DNA of 37,822 bases. Origin: an uncultured Vampirovibrio sp. GTDB taxonomy: Bacteria; Cyanobacteriota; Vampirovibrionia; Gastranaerophilales; Gastranaerophilaceae. The notes below the pieces were generated by a model, which had not been told where the DNA came from, did not search any database, and saw nothing but the letters and a program-made list of their open reading frames with translations. Location: assembly GCA_910579975.1 (NCBI GenBank), contig CAJTWU010000013.1:1-37822 (forward strand). The letters are read 5' to 3'. A program made the translations under genes and the position numbers. Positions within the stretch are counted from its first letter, which is position 1; every line of letters begins with the position of its first letter. Positions 18,061-24,810 of the stretch are shown here, one piece after another.

Positions 18061-18939
18061 ATGTCTAAAGCTATTTCTATGAAAAAAAGCGGTGCTACTA
18101 ATCCGGCAAGATGCGGATTTGTTTCTATCACATCAAATTCAAATGAATTAGGTTTCTATTTGAGAAAAGTTAATGCCATTGAAAATTTAAGCGCTCAAGA
18201 AGAAAAAGAGTTGGCTATTAAAGCTAAAAATGGTGATAACAAAGCTAAAAAAGAATTAGTTCAGTCTAATTTAAAACTGGTTTTAACAATTGCAAGAAAA
18301 GCTATTCATGTATCAAAACTTCCTCTTGTTGACTTAATTCAAGAAGGCAATTTAGGTTTAATGGTAGCTGTAGAAAAGTTTAATCCGGAGCTCGGCTACA
18401 GATTTTCAACTTATGCAACCTGGTGGATTAAACAAGCAATGTTCAAAGCAATTTCTGAACAATCATATTGCATGAAAATCCCTGTATATGTTCAAGAAAC
18501 TTTATCAAAATTTTCAAAAGTAAAACGTGAAATGGAAAGAAGTTACAATTGTCAGGTTACAAATCAGGAAGTTGCTAAAAAAATGGACATCGAACCTGAA
18601 AAAATAGACAATTATTTACAAGCATACACAACAACTGTTTCAATTGAAGGCTCATTTGATGCAAATAACGGCAGTGAGTTAAATGTAGCGGATGTTGTAG
18701 CAGACGAAAGAAAAAGCGTTGAAGAAAATATAGAATTTGAAGAACTAAAAAAAGAAATTGCAAATGTTGTTTCCACTCTAAAAGAAAGAGAACAGACTGT
18801 TATCAAAATGAGATTTGGTCTGGAAAACTTTGCAAAGACAACTCTTGAAGATATTGGAAAAATGTTCGGTGTTACTAAAGAATGCATAAGACAAACAGAG
18901 GCAAGAGCATTGAACAAAATGAGAGCTAATTTCGCTTAA
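18061..18939 (+). CDS. Sigma-70 family factor, group 2-like (292 aa)
   Basis: It directs RNA polymerase to promoters. Regions 1.2 through 4.2 are all present. Region 2 contains DLIQEGNLGLMVAVEKFN and FSTYATWWIKQAMFKAI. Region 4.2 contains TLEDIGKMFGVTKECIRQTE. The start at 18061 is set by AAGGAG at 18048-18053; an open frame to 18007 has no ribosome site. Region 1.1 and the large non-conserved region are missing, as in cyanobacterial SigB/C/D-type factors. In region 2.4 the residue matching E. coli Thr440 is Phe128, while Gln437 is kept (Gln125). In region 4.2 Lys273 and Cys275 replace Arg584 and Arg586. It is likely an alternative factor close to the primary one. Confidence 0.92.
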   Translation: MSKAISMKKSGATNPARCGFVSITSNSNELGFYLRKVNAIENLSAQEEKELAIKAKNGDNKAKKELVQSNLKLVLTIARKAIHVSKLPLVDLIQEGNLGLMVAVEKFNPELGYRFSTYATWWIKQAMFKAISEQSYCMKIPVYVQETLSKFSKVKREMERSYNCQVTNQEVAKKMDIEPEKIDNYLQAYTTTVSIEGSFDANNGSELNVADVVADERKSVEENIEFEELKKEIANVVSTLKEREQTVIKMRFGLENFAKTTLEDIGKMFGVTKECIRQTEARALNKMRANFA

Positions 18940-18944
18940 AAGAG

Positions 18945-18970
18945 ACGGGCGGTTAAAACCGCCCGTTTTT
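18945..18970. terminator. Bidirectional terminator between the sigma and alcohol dehydrogenase genes
   Basis: A 10-bp perfect stem (ACGGGCGGTT and its complement) with a 2-base centre runs into five T's on the plus strand and an A-rich flank that serves the convergent minus-strand gene. Both stop codons lie within eight bases. Confidence 0.93.
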
Positions 18971-18971
18971 A

Positions 18972-20159
18972 TTATAAAGAATTTGTATAAATTTGAGCTA
19001 CAGCTTCACGTGTTGCTTCTGTTGGAGCAATCCCCAGAAGCCCATCCAATGATGGTGTTGTGAAAGCCAGATTTACAAGGTTTGGAATATCAGTTTCTGT
19101 AAAACCTTCATCACGTAATTTAGAAGGAACACCTACTGATTTCAGCCAGTTGTAAACTTTAGCTTCAGCCTCAGCTGCTGTTTCAATATTACTTGCAATT
19201 GGTTCTAATATATATTTAAGAGTCTCTGCTTTTGTATCAAAAATATTCCTTACAACAGCCGGCAGCAAAATTGCTAATCCTAAGCCATGAGAAAGTTCAT
19301 GTTTAACAGCACTTAGAGGGTGCTCCAGTGCATGTGTATAATGTAATAAACCATTATCAAAACAAACTCCGCCGAGCATAGCAGCATAAGCTAAATAATA
19401 ACGGGCTTCTAAATCATCCGCGTTTTCAATAGCGTTTGGAAGATATTGAGCAACCAATGTAACAACTTCTCTTGCAAGAGTCACAGCAAAAGGAGAGGCT
19501 GCTTTTGAAGTTGCCGCTTCTACTACATGGTTAACAGCATCAATTGAAACATATCTTGTTTGTTTTGGTGAAAGTTTTACCATTAAGGAAGTGTCATCAA
19601 TAGCATACGTTGGATAAATACAATCATAAGCAATAGCAGGTTTATAGTCCTTTTCAGGAATTGTAACAACTGCAAACCTGTTCGTTTCTGTTCCTGTACC
19701 ATGAGTCAGGTTAATTGCTACAATCGGCGCTGCTTCATCTGGTGCAAATGTAAACTCATAAATATCATTAGCCGTTTTATCAGGATACTTTAAAAGAATT
19801 GCAACTGATTTGCCGGCATCAATAGGAGAACCGCCGCCAATAGCTACAACAGCTTTTGCACCAAAATCTTTTGCAATCTTAGCAGCTTCATTAACAGCTA
19901 TCGTAGTTGGATTTGGCATTACACCATCATAATTTACATATTCAATACCATTGTCTTTCAGTGCTTTTTCAACAACTTCCCACGCTCCTGTAGATTTATA
20001 AGCATTTTTACCACTCATAACAATCACACGATCAAGACCTTTGGTTTTAAAATCTTTTGCTATGTCATCAAATTTTTTAATAGCGCCGCATCCAAAATAA
20101 ACACATGTTCTAGTTCTAATTTCACGAACATCATGGATATTAATATCCATTTCCCACAT
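18972..20159 (-). CDS. Iron-containing alcohol dehydrogenase
   Basis: This NAD(P)-dependent group III dehydrogenase acts on primary alcohols, aldehydes or lactaldehyde. The nucleotide-binding GGGSPIDAGKSVA lies near residue 90. The metal-binding region has DDTSLM, SIDAVNHVVEAA, LHYTHALEHPLSAVKHELSH and GLGLAILLP. The ATG at 20159 (MWEMDIN) is preceded by AGGGAGAG; the longer frame opens with a GTG and would swallow that ribosome site. Length is 395 residues, normal for the family. It is monocistronic and ends at the shared terminator. In a fermentative organism it could make ethanol or butanol, but substrate is not decidable here. Confidence 0.93.
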   Translation of the reverse strand: MWEMDINIHDVREIRTRTCVYFGCGAIKKFDDIAKDFKTKGLDRVIVMSGKNAYKSTGAWEVVEKALKDNGIEYVNYDGVMPNPTTIAVNEAAKIAKDFGAKAVVAIGGGSPIDAGKSVAILLKYPDKTANDIYEFTFAPDEAAPIVAINLTHGTGTETNRFAVVTIPEKDYKPAIAYDCIYPTYAIDDTSLMVKLSPKQTRYVSIDAVNHVVEAATSKAASPFAVTLAREVVTLVAQYLPNAIENADDLEARYYLAYAAMLGGVCFDNGLLHYTHALEHPLSAVKHELSHGLGLAILLPAVVRNIFDTKAETLKYILEPIASNIETAAEAEAKVYNWLKSVGVPSKLRDEGFTETDIPNLVNLAFTTPSLDGLLGIAPTEATREAVAQIYTNSL

Positions 20160-20215
20160 ATAAACTCTCCCTTCTATAATAAAGACCACTATTTAATTAT
20201 AGCCTAAATTATATC

Positions 20216-20238
20216 TTTGTAAAGCAATGTAAAGATTT
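20216..20238. promoter_or_regulatory. Direct TTGTAAAG-type repeats upstream of HU
   Basis: TTTGTAAAG (20216-20224) and TGTAAAGATTT (20228-20238) repeat about 11 bp apart, some 65-85 bp before the HU -10 box. They match the block before the sigma and coiled-coil genes. An activator site or UP-like element is possible. Confidence 0.35.
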
Positions 20239-20280
20239 CCTCTTAAATTCAATAATAATTGTAAATTTTATAAAAAATGC

Positions 20281-20308
20281 TTGCAATAATCAGAACAATG
20301 TGTATAAT
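20281..20308 (+). promoter_or_regulatory. HU gene promoter
   Basis: TTGCAA (20281-20286) and a perfect TATAAT (20303-20308) are 16 bp apart. Transcription from about 20315 gives a ~60-base leader with a weak GCACG/CGTGC stem (20320-20345), then AGGAGA before the ATG. Confidence 0.75.
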
Positions 20309-20376
20309 AGAGTCATAAGGCACGGGAAAACCAGTAATAACGTGCTTGAAAGTACTTAGTGTATAGGAGAGTTATT

Positions 20377-20649
20377 ATGAACAAAGAAGAATTGGTAAAA
20401 GAGATTGCAAAAAAAACTAAACTATCTCAAAAAGTTTCATCTGATGTATTATCAGCTACTTTAGAAATCATCCAAAAAACAGTTGCTAAAGGTAAAAAAG
20501 TTACTTTAGTTGGTTTTGGTACTTGGGAAGCTCGCAAAAGAGCTGCTAGAACAGGCAGAAACCCTCAAACAGGTAAAGAATTGAAGATTGCTGCTAAAAC
20601 AGTTCCTGCATTCTCAGCTGGTAAAAGCTTTAAAGAACTTGTAAAATAG
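20377..20649 (+). CDS. hup: HU-family DNA-binding protein
   Basis: HU bends and compacts DNA as a dimer. The 90 residues match the family in length and layout. The N-terminal helical part is MNKEELVKEIAKKTKLSQKV, followed by VTLVGFGTWEARKRAARTGR and the DNA-gripping arm with GRNPQTGKEL, including the intercalating Pro. The end is KSFKELVK. The start is placed at 20377, because a GTG 18 bases upstream lies across the AGGAGA ribosome site. It is monocistronic, with its own promoter (20281-20308) and terminator (20668-20702). It could equally be called HupB or a generic HU/IHF member. Confidence 0.97.
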   Translation: MNKEELVKEIAKKTKLSQKVSSDVLSATLEIIQKTVAKGKKVTLVGFGTWEARKRAARTGRNPQTGKELKIAAKTVPAFSAGKSFKELVK

Positions 20650-20667
20650 TTTTCAATTAAGTCTTTA

Positions 20668-20702
20668 AAACGGCGGATTTTCTTTCAGAAAATCCGCCGT
20701 TT
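20668..20702. terminator. Long-stem terminator after HU
   Basis: A 16-bp perfect stem centred on a 3-base loop (20684-20686) contains CGGCGGATTTTCT and its complement. The flanks are A-rich on the left and T-rich on the right, so it may also act on transcripts arriving from the convergent glycosidase-like gene. Confidence 0.92.
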
Positions 20703-20721
20703 ATTTTAAACAATTATCGGA

Positions 20722-20782
20722 GTATAGGAATTATCGCTCTTGGGGTAAATGCCAGTCATATTTGAACAGATAATTCCTATAC
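20722..20782. repeat. 14-bp perfect inverted repeat with 33-base spacer
   Basis: GTATAGGAATTATC at 20722-20735 is exactly complemented by GATAATTCCTATAC at 20769-20782. It lies between the HU terminator and the stop codon of the convergent gene. The large loop and lack of a T-run make it unlike a standard terminator. It may be an RNA 3' structure, a protein site or a remnant of a small element. Confidence 0.7.
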
Positions 20783-20791
20783 AAACTTAGA

Positions 20792-22003
20792 TTAACTGCC
20801 GGTAACAGTTAGGACATGTGATAGCGGTATACCGCCTTGCACCGCAGGTTTGTTAACCACTTGTCCTTTAATATACATTATAGTTGAACCTCCGCCATCA
20901 AGGTTCATAGCGTTTACACATCCAAATTCTCGCATAAGTTTTGCAAGTTCTAAAAGAGTAAGCCCAATAGAAGAGCCTTCGCGCCCATCCGCTGTAACCA
21001 TTATTAAATGATTTTCCTTAGTATAACCGATAGCTGTACGAGGATTTCTACCGCCAATTGAAGCTAATCTTTGAGCAGTCATATCGACATATACCTCATT
21101 ATTCTTGATTAAATAAGGTCCGCCGCTAATAATATGATTTACACCATCCCACCCGGGATTTGTTTTGATATTAAGTTTAAACTTTTTCGCTTTAACAATT
21201 GTATCAATGTTTTTAGCTGAACCAACTACAACAAATCCATTCTGCGGGATAATATTAGCTTCTGTAGAAACTTTTAAAAGCTTACCGTTCTCAACAACTA
21301 TTTGCTTACCATACTTAGGAGAAGGCGGAGAAACTTTTCCCCACTCTGGCGTATAAACGATTGTATGAGTCGACAACATTCTAGGCTGATTGATATTATC
21401 AATTTTAAGCCCTCCTATATTTGTATCTACACTTGCATTTAACTGAACCCTTGCCATATCATATCCATTGTCAAAAATACCCATTGCTACACGGTCATAT
21501 ATCGGACCTGTATATACTTTCTTGTTTATCATAAGAGTTCCAAGAGGGACTCCTGTTTGAGGTTTAAAGTAACCTCCATTTATTGCTACAATTGCATTAT
21601 CTTTTTGAGCTATACCTGAAATTTTTCTTCTTGAGGCAAGAGTCTCTGAAGCAATTTGAGGTTCAATTTTTAAGTTTTCATTTACACCTTGGCATATTTC
21701 TACGACATTTATCCTTACAGGTTGTCCGTTATAGTAACGAACCATTTTAATATGTTTAATCCCGTTATCTACATCTGCAATCTTTGCGCCTGAATATTTG
21801 TTCTTAATATTTTTATCAAAAATTAATTCACGATTAACTTGTTCTTCTTTTATATAATTAAGTGCGGGTGAAATACCTGTATAACTTGCGACACTAATAC
21901 CGTTTGCCGGCAAGCTTAATATAAAACAAATTGCAATAACAATACCTGTCGCACTCGTTGCGTTTTTTTCAATTCTCGGTCGTTGCAGAACTAATGTATC
22001 CAT
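20792..22003 (-). CDS. Secreted phosphodiester glycosidase (NAGPA) domain protein
   Basis: The C-terminal half is a NAGPA-type phosphodiester glycosidase/exopolysaccharide-associated domain. It shows NAIVAINGGYF (near residues 140-150), NPRTAIGYTKENHLIMVTAD, and GCVNAMNLDGGGSTIMYIKG with the conserved DGGGS. Members cleave or bind sugar-phosphodiester linkages in the envelope; the exact substrate is unknown. Residues ~18-38 (TGIVIAICFILSLPANGISV) form a hydrophobic signal or anchor, so the protein is exported. Length is 403. AGGAAG precedes the ATG. The ~170-base leader contains two hairpins and a good promoter (see 22046-22208), which is unusual compared with other genes here. Confidence 0.88.
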   Translation of the reverse strand: MDTLVLQRPRIEKNATSATGIVIAICFILSLPANGISVASYTGISPALNYIKEEQVNRELIFDKNIKNKYSGAKIADVDNGIKHIKMVRYYNGQPVRINVVEICQGVNENLKIEPQIASETLASRRKISGIAQKDNAIVAINGGYFKPQTGVPLGTLMINKKVYTGPIYDRVAMGIFDNGYDMARVQLNASVDTNIGGLKIDNINQPRMLSTHTIVYTPEWGKVSPPSPKYGKQIVVENGKLLKVSTEANIIPQNGFVVVGSAKNIDTIVKAKKFKLNIKTNPGWDGVNHIISGGPYLIKNNEVYVDMTAQRLASIGGRNPRTAIGYTKENHLIMVTADGREGSSIGLTLLELAKLMREFGCVNAMNLDGGGSTIMYIKGQVVNKPAVQGGIPLSHVLTVTGS

Positions 22004-22045
22004 AGGTTTCTTCCTGTGTTTTAAGTAACCGGATACCTTTTTTAT

Positions 22046-22172
22046 TAAAGAGTGGTGTGGGGTTGTAACACTCCTTTCCGTTAATCACATAAAGGGGTAA
22101 ATATATAATGTGAAGAGTGGAAACTTTTCAATCGGGCGAGACACCGACTGGCAAATGTATAATATCTCGCCC
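22046..22172 (-). promoter_or_regulatory. Structured 5' leader of the glycosidase-like gene
   Basis: Read on the minus strand, the transcript would open with GGGCGAGA, a 23-base loop and TCTCGCCC (plus positions 22165-22172 and 22134-22141). Further down, AAAGGAGTG pairs with CACTCTTT (plus ~22046-22078, one bulge). The Shine-Dalgarno sequence AGGAAG lies beyond both. The arrangement suggests a cis-acting RNA or protein-binding leader. I match it to no known riboswitch class. Confidence 0.45.
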
Positions 22173-22179
22173 TACTATT

Positions 22180-22208
22180 ATTATAACATACACTTAATAA
22201 TTATACAA
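22180..22208 (-). promoter_or_regulatory. Promoter of the glycosidase-like gene
   Basis: On the minus strand TTGTAT (22208-22203), a 17-bp spacer and a perfect TATAAT (22185-22180) place the start near 22173, exactly at the first hairpin of the leader. Confidence 0.75.
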
Positions 22209-22268
22209 CCCTTATATAATAATACTTTAGAGTTATTTATATAATGTTATAAATACACTTATTATTTG

Positions 22269-22277
22269 TGGTATAAT
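22269..22277 (+). promoter_or_regulatory. Extended -10 box directing a leaderless transcript
   Basis: TGGTATAAT ends six bases before the ATG at 22284. A start seven bases after the box would put the first nucleotide at the A of ATG. No Shine-Dalgarno sequence and no good -35 are present. Confidence 0.6.
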
Positions 22278-22283
22278 TTATTT

Positions 22284-23303
22284 ATGAGTTTGATTTCAAT
22301 TTTGAAAAAGAAAAATAACAAAACTTTATTTACAACTCCAAGCCATGGAGGAAAATTTTGTATATTTCATAAGTTCTATCAGTGGTACAAATCTGATATT
22401 TCAGAAGTTGAAGCTTATAATCCTCAAAAAGGCTTAGATGAAGCAGAGAAAAAAGCTGCTGTAATTTATGGAACAAAGTATACAAAATTCCTTACAAATG
22501 GCTCTTCCAGCGGTATTATCGCTGCTGTTTTAGCAAGTGGCTGCAAAAACATATTAGTTTGGGAAAATTCACATCCATGCCACAAAAATGCTTGCAAATT
22601 AGCCGGCGCTAAAATCATTGAATATGACTTACCACTTGACGAAGAATGGGGAATTTACAAGGCAATTACGACTTCTAAGGCTGAACATATAATAAAATCA
22701 AACAATGCAGATGCAATTATTATAACTTCACCAACTTATGAAGGAATGACTGCTAATATTGAAAGAATAAGTAAAATTTGCAAAGAAAGAAATATAACTC
22801 TTATTGTTGATGAAGCACATGGAGCGCTTTATCCGTTTTCAGACCGATTACCGCAATCTGCCGTAAAACTGGCTGATTTTACAGTTCAGTCCTTACACAA
22901 AACTGCCGGAGGCTTAAATCCGACTGCATTATTACATTCAAATAATATAGATCCGGCTGCAGCTTTAAATATGATTACAACAACCTCTCCATCTTATCCA
23001 ATGCTTGCAACAATTGAAGCAAATATTAACTATCTAAATTCATCTCGCGGACGAAAAACAATTGAAAAACTGATAGATAATATTAAATCTCTTAACTTAC
23101 CTCAAGGTGGAGACGATATTACAAAAATTCTTATCAAAAAAGCGGGGGTAAGTGGACTCGAACTTTCTGAAACACTTTTTGAAAAATATGGAATTGAAGA
23201 TGAACGCACAAATGAAGTCTCAACAATGCTTTTATGCGGCATTGGAACAGGGATTAATAAGATTAATAAACTGAAAAAAGCCTTAAATCACATTAATCTT
23301 TAA
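22284..23303 (+). CDS. Compact Orn/Lys/Arg decarboxylase-like PLP enzyme (339 aa)
   Basis: This fold-I PLP enzyme resembles the short ornithine/lysine/arginine decarboxylases. TPSHGG at residues ~18-23 takes the place of the family TPGHxGG. FLTNGSSSGIIAAVLA is the PLP phosphate region, VDEAHGALYPF holds the PLP-pyridine Asp, and VQSLHKTAGGLNPTALL holds the Schiff-base Lys. The usual C-terminal domain is condensed to about 65 residues (GVSGLELSETLFEKYGIEDE). Length is 339, against ~460-490 for common family members. It probably makes a diamine or agmatine, which fits speD 950 bp downstream. The start at ATG 22284 is set by the leaderless promoter; a TTG at 22266 has no support. It overlaps convergent rnhA by 21 bp. 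Confidence 0.82.
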   Translation: MSLISILKKKNNKTLFTTPSHGGKFCIFHKFYQWYKSDISEVEAYNPQKGLDEAEKKAAVIYGTKYTKFLTNGSSSGIIAAVLASGCKNILVWENSHPCHKNACKLAGAKIIEYDLPLDEEWGIYKAITTSKAEHIIKSNNADAIIITSPTYEGMTANIERISKICKERNITLIVDEAHGALYPFSDRLPQSAVKLADFTVQSLHKTAGGLNPTALLHSNNIDPAAALNMITTTSPSYPMLATIEANINYLNSSRGRKTIEKLIDNIKSLNLPQGGDDITKILIKKAGVSGLELSETLFEKYGIEDERTNEVSTMLLCGIGTGINKINKLKKALNHINL

Positions 23304-23753
23304 ATCTTCTTTTTTAGAAGCAGCAACCGCCAAAGAATCACACCGTTCGTTATATTCATGTCCGGCATGCCCTTTTACCCAGATAAACTCAACCTGATGC
23401 TTATCCTTTGCAGCAAGAAGACGTTTCCATAAATCAACATTCTTAACAGGTGTTTTACCAGCGGTTTTCCAACCCTTCTTAATCCAACCGTCAATCCAGT
23501 TTTTTTCAAAGGCATCAATGACATATTTACTATCTGAATAAACAATAACACTGCATGGTTTTTTAAGTGCTTCAAGCCCGATAATAACTGCTAATAATTC
23601 CATCTGATTATTAGTAGTCAGCTTATAACCTTCTGATAGCTCTTTTTCGTGCTTAACACCATTCTCATCAACATAAACTAAAATGGTGCCGTAGCCGCCT
23701 GTTCCAGGATTTCCACTGCATGCACCATCTGTATAAATTGTAACTTTTGACAT
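23283..23753 (-). CDS. rnhA: Ribonuclease HI
   Basis: RNase HI cuts RNA in RNA-DNA hybrids such as R-loops and primers. The four catalytic acids are visible: Asp9 (IYTDGACSGNPG), Glu52 (NNQMELLAVI), Asp74 (VYSDSKYVIDAF) and the Asp in NERCDSLA. The His of KGHAGHEYNE is also present. The basic handle region is kept (KNWIDGWIKKGWKTAGK). Length 156 is typical. Its ATG follows the stop of the HEAT-like gene directly (TAAATG), so it depends on translational coupling. The 3' end overlaps the convergent decarboxylase-like gene by 21 bp. Orthology is clear. Confidence 0.97.
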   Translation of the reverse strand: MSKVTIYTDGACSGNPGTGGYGTILVYVDENGVKHEKELSEGYKLTTNNQMELLAVIIGLEALKKPCSVIVYSDSKYVIDAFEKNWIDGWIKKGWKTAGKTPVKNVDLWKRLLAAKDKHQVEFIWVKGHAGHEYNERCDSLAVAASKKEDLKINVI

Positions 23754-24035
23754 TTAAGCCGCAATTCCTTTAATTTCAGAAATTAAATATTTTGCAGCCC
23801 ATGCAAAATCTTTGTTATCAGAAGCAGCCTGTTTAAGATATTCAACTGAAGCTTCACCAATTCTAATTAGAGCCATTGCTACAACACCCCTTTGAACTCC
23901 GCGAACTTCTTGCAATTTATTAACGAGTTCAGGAACAACAGATGTACCTTGTTCTACCAAAACATTTTCTAATTTATTTTTAGTTGTATTATCAGCTGTT
24001 TCTAATTTACAAAGAATTTCGTCTACCAATTGCAT
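23754..24035 (-). CDS. Small HEAT-repeat-like protein (93 aa)
   Basis: The 93 residues read as three or four antiparallel helix pairs with HEAT-like spacing (TSVVPELVNKLQEVRGV, VVAMALIRIGEASVEYLKQA, WAAKYLISEIKGI). Such folds bind other proteins. No catalytic motif, signal or membrane segment is present. A GGAGATATTG ribosome site precedes the ATG. It is directly fused in transcription to rnhA, with no bases between stop and start. Function is unknown; whether it assists RNase HI is untested inference. Confidence 0.8.
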   Translation of the reverse strand: MQLVDEILCKLETADNTTKNKLENVLVEQGTSVVPELVNKLQEVRGVQRGVVAMALIRIGEASVEYLKQAASDNKDFAWAAKYLISEIKGIAA

Positions 24036-24138
24036 TTCAATATCTCCTTCACATAATTATTTCTTTTAATATACATATTATAAAGTAAAATTTTAAGATT
24101 TCTTGATTTCCTTATAAAATCTTTATACGAAAATAAAG

Positions 24139-24149
24139 TTTGTAACAAA
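24139..24149. promoter_or_regulatory. TTTGTAACAAA dyad between the HEAT-like gene and speD
   Basis: An 11-bp dyad identical in core to those at 1696, 32622 and 36691. It sits in the 215-bp divergent region, about 55 bp before the putative speD -10. A second palindrome, TTGTACAA, lies at 24179-24186. Confidence 0.4.
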
Positions 24150-24178
24150 TTATTAATTTTATCAGGAAAAAGTGTAAA

Positions 24179-24205
24179 TTGTACAAATTTTTCGTTTTTT
24201 ATAGT
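24179..24205 (+). promoter_or_regulatory. Putative speD promoter
   Basis: TTGTAC (24179-24184) and TATAGT (24200-24205) are 15 bp apart, a short spacing; TAATAT at 24205-24210 is an alternative -10. A leader of about 40 bases would end in AAAGGAGG. Confidence 0.4.
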
Positions 24206-24250
24206 AATATATTAGGGTTACTAAATTTAATCATAAAGGAGGCACATGAA

Positions 24251-24709
24251 TTGGCAATAGTTTCATCTTCAATTGACGCGCTGGAAGAACAGCACTTGGA
24301 CAAAGTAAACTTAGGACAACATGTCTTAGCAGAGTTTTTTGAATGTGATCCAAATATTCTTAATAATATCGACAAAGTCGAAAAACACATGGTTGACGCA
24401 GCCTTAGAATGCGGAGCTACAATAGTACAAAAATGTTTCCACATGTTTAACCCTTATGGAGTTAGCGGTGTCGTTATTATTTCAGAAAGCCACTTGGCAA
24501 TTCATACATGGCCTGAATTAGGTTATGCAGCCGTAGATTTATTTACATGCGGCACAAAATGTGACCCTAAAGTTGCATACGAGTTTTTAAAGAAAATGTT
24601 TAACTCTCAAAAAGCTTCTTTCACAGAGCTTAAGAGAGGTATAATTGACCGAGAAACTCTTAAACTTGCTGAACAACCGTTTGAGGTTGCAGAGCAATTT
24701 GAAGAATAG
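24251..24709 (+). CDS. speD: S-adenosylmethionine decarboxylase proenzyme
   Basis: SpeD makes the aminopropyl donor for spermidine synthesis and carries a pyruvoyl group formed by self-cleavage. The cleavage site is the Glu79-Ser80 bond in ISESHLAIHTWPELGYAA. The surrounding GVSGVVII and VDLFTCG are typical of the short prokaryotic form. The start is TTG at 24251, eight bases after AAAGGAGG (24235-24242). The ATG at 24246 is out of frame and opens only a four-codon ORF. Length is 152, longer than the usual 115-130; the extra part is an acidic C-terminal tail ending EVAEQFEE. The decarboxylase-like gene at 22284 is a likely pathway partner. Spermidine synthase is not in the window. Confidence 0.95.
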   Translation: MAIVSSSIDALEEQHLDKVNLGQHVLAEFFECDPNILNNIDKVEKHMVDAALECGATIVQKCFHMFNPYGVSGVVIISESHLAIHTWPELGYAAVDLFTCGTKCDPKVAYEFLKKMFNSQKASFTELKRGIIDRETLKLAEQPFEVAEQFEE

Positions 24710-24710
24710 A

Positions 24711-24737
24711 AAAAACCGCTCAAATGAGCGGTTTTTT
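24711..24737 (+). terminator. Terminator after speD
   Basis: ACCGCTCA pairs with TGAGCGGT around a 2-base centre; five A's before the stem extend the pairing and six T's follow. It begins two bases after the speD stop. Confidence 0.94.
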
Positions 24738-24798
24738 ATTAGCAAAATAATACAATTGTTACAGAATAACGCAATTTTTGCCCATAAGCGGTTTTATA

Positions 24799-24804
24799 TA
24801 TAAT
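24799..24804 (+). promoter_or_regulatory. TATAAT box six bases before the M16 peptidase ATG
   Basis: TATAAT at 24799-24804 is followed by the ATG at 24811, the same spacing as at 22272/22284. TTTTGC at 24776-24781, 17 bp upstream, is a weak -35. No Shine-Dalgarno sequence is present, so the transcript is probably leaderless. Confidence 0.6.
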
Positions 24805-24810
24805 ATGGTT

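Noticed and set aside
20722..20782. Invertible phase-variation switch
   Set aside because: The spacer is only 33 bp and holds no promoter, and no recombinase gene is near; kept only as an unexplained repeat.
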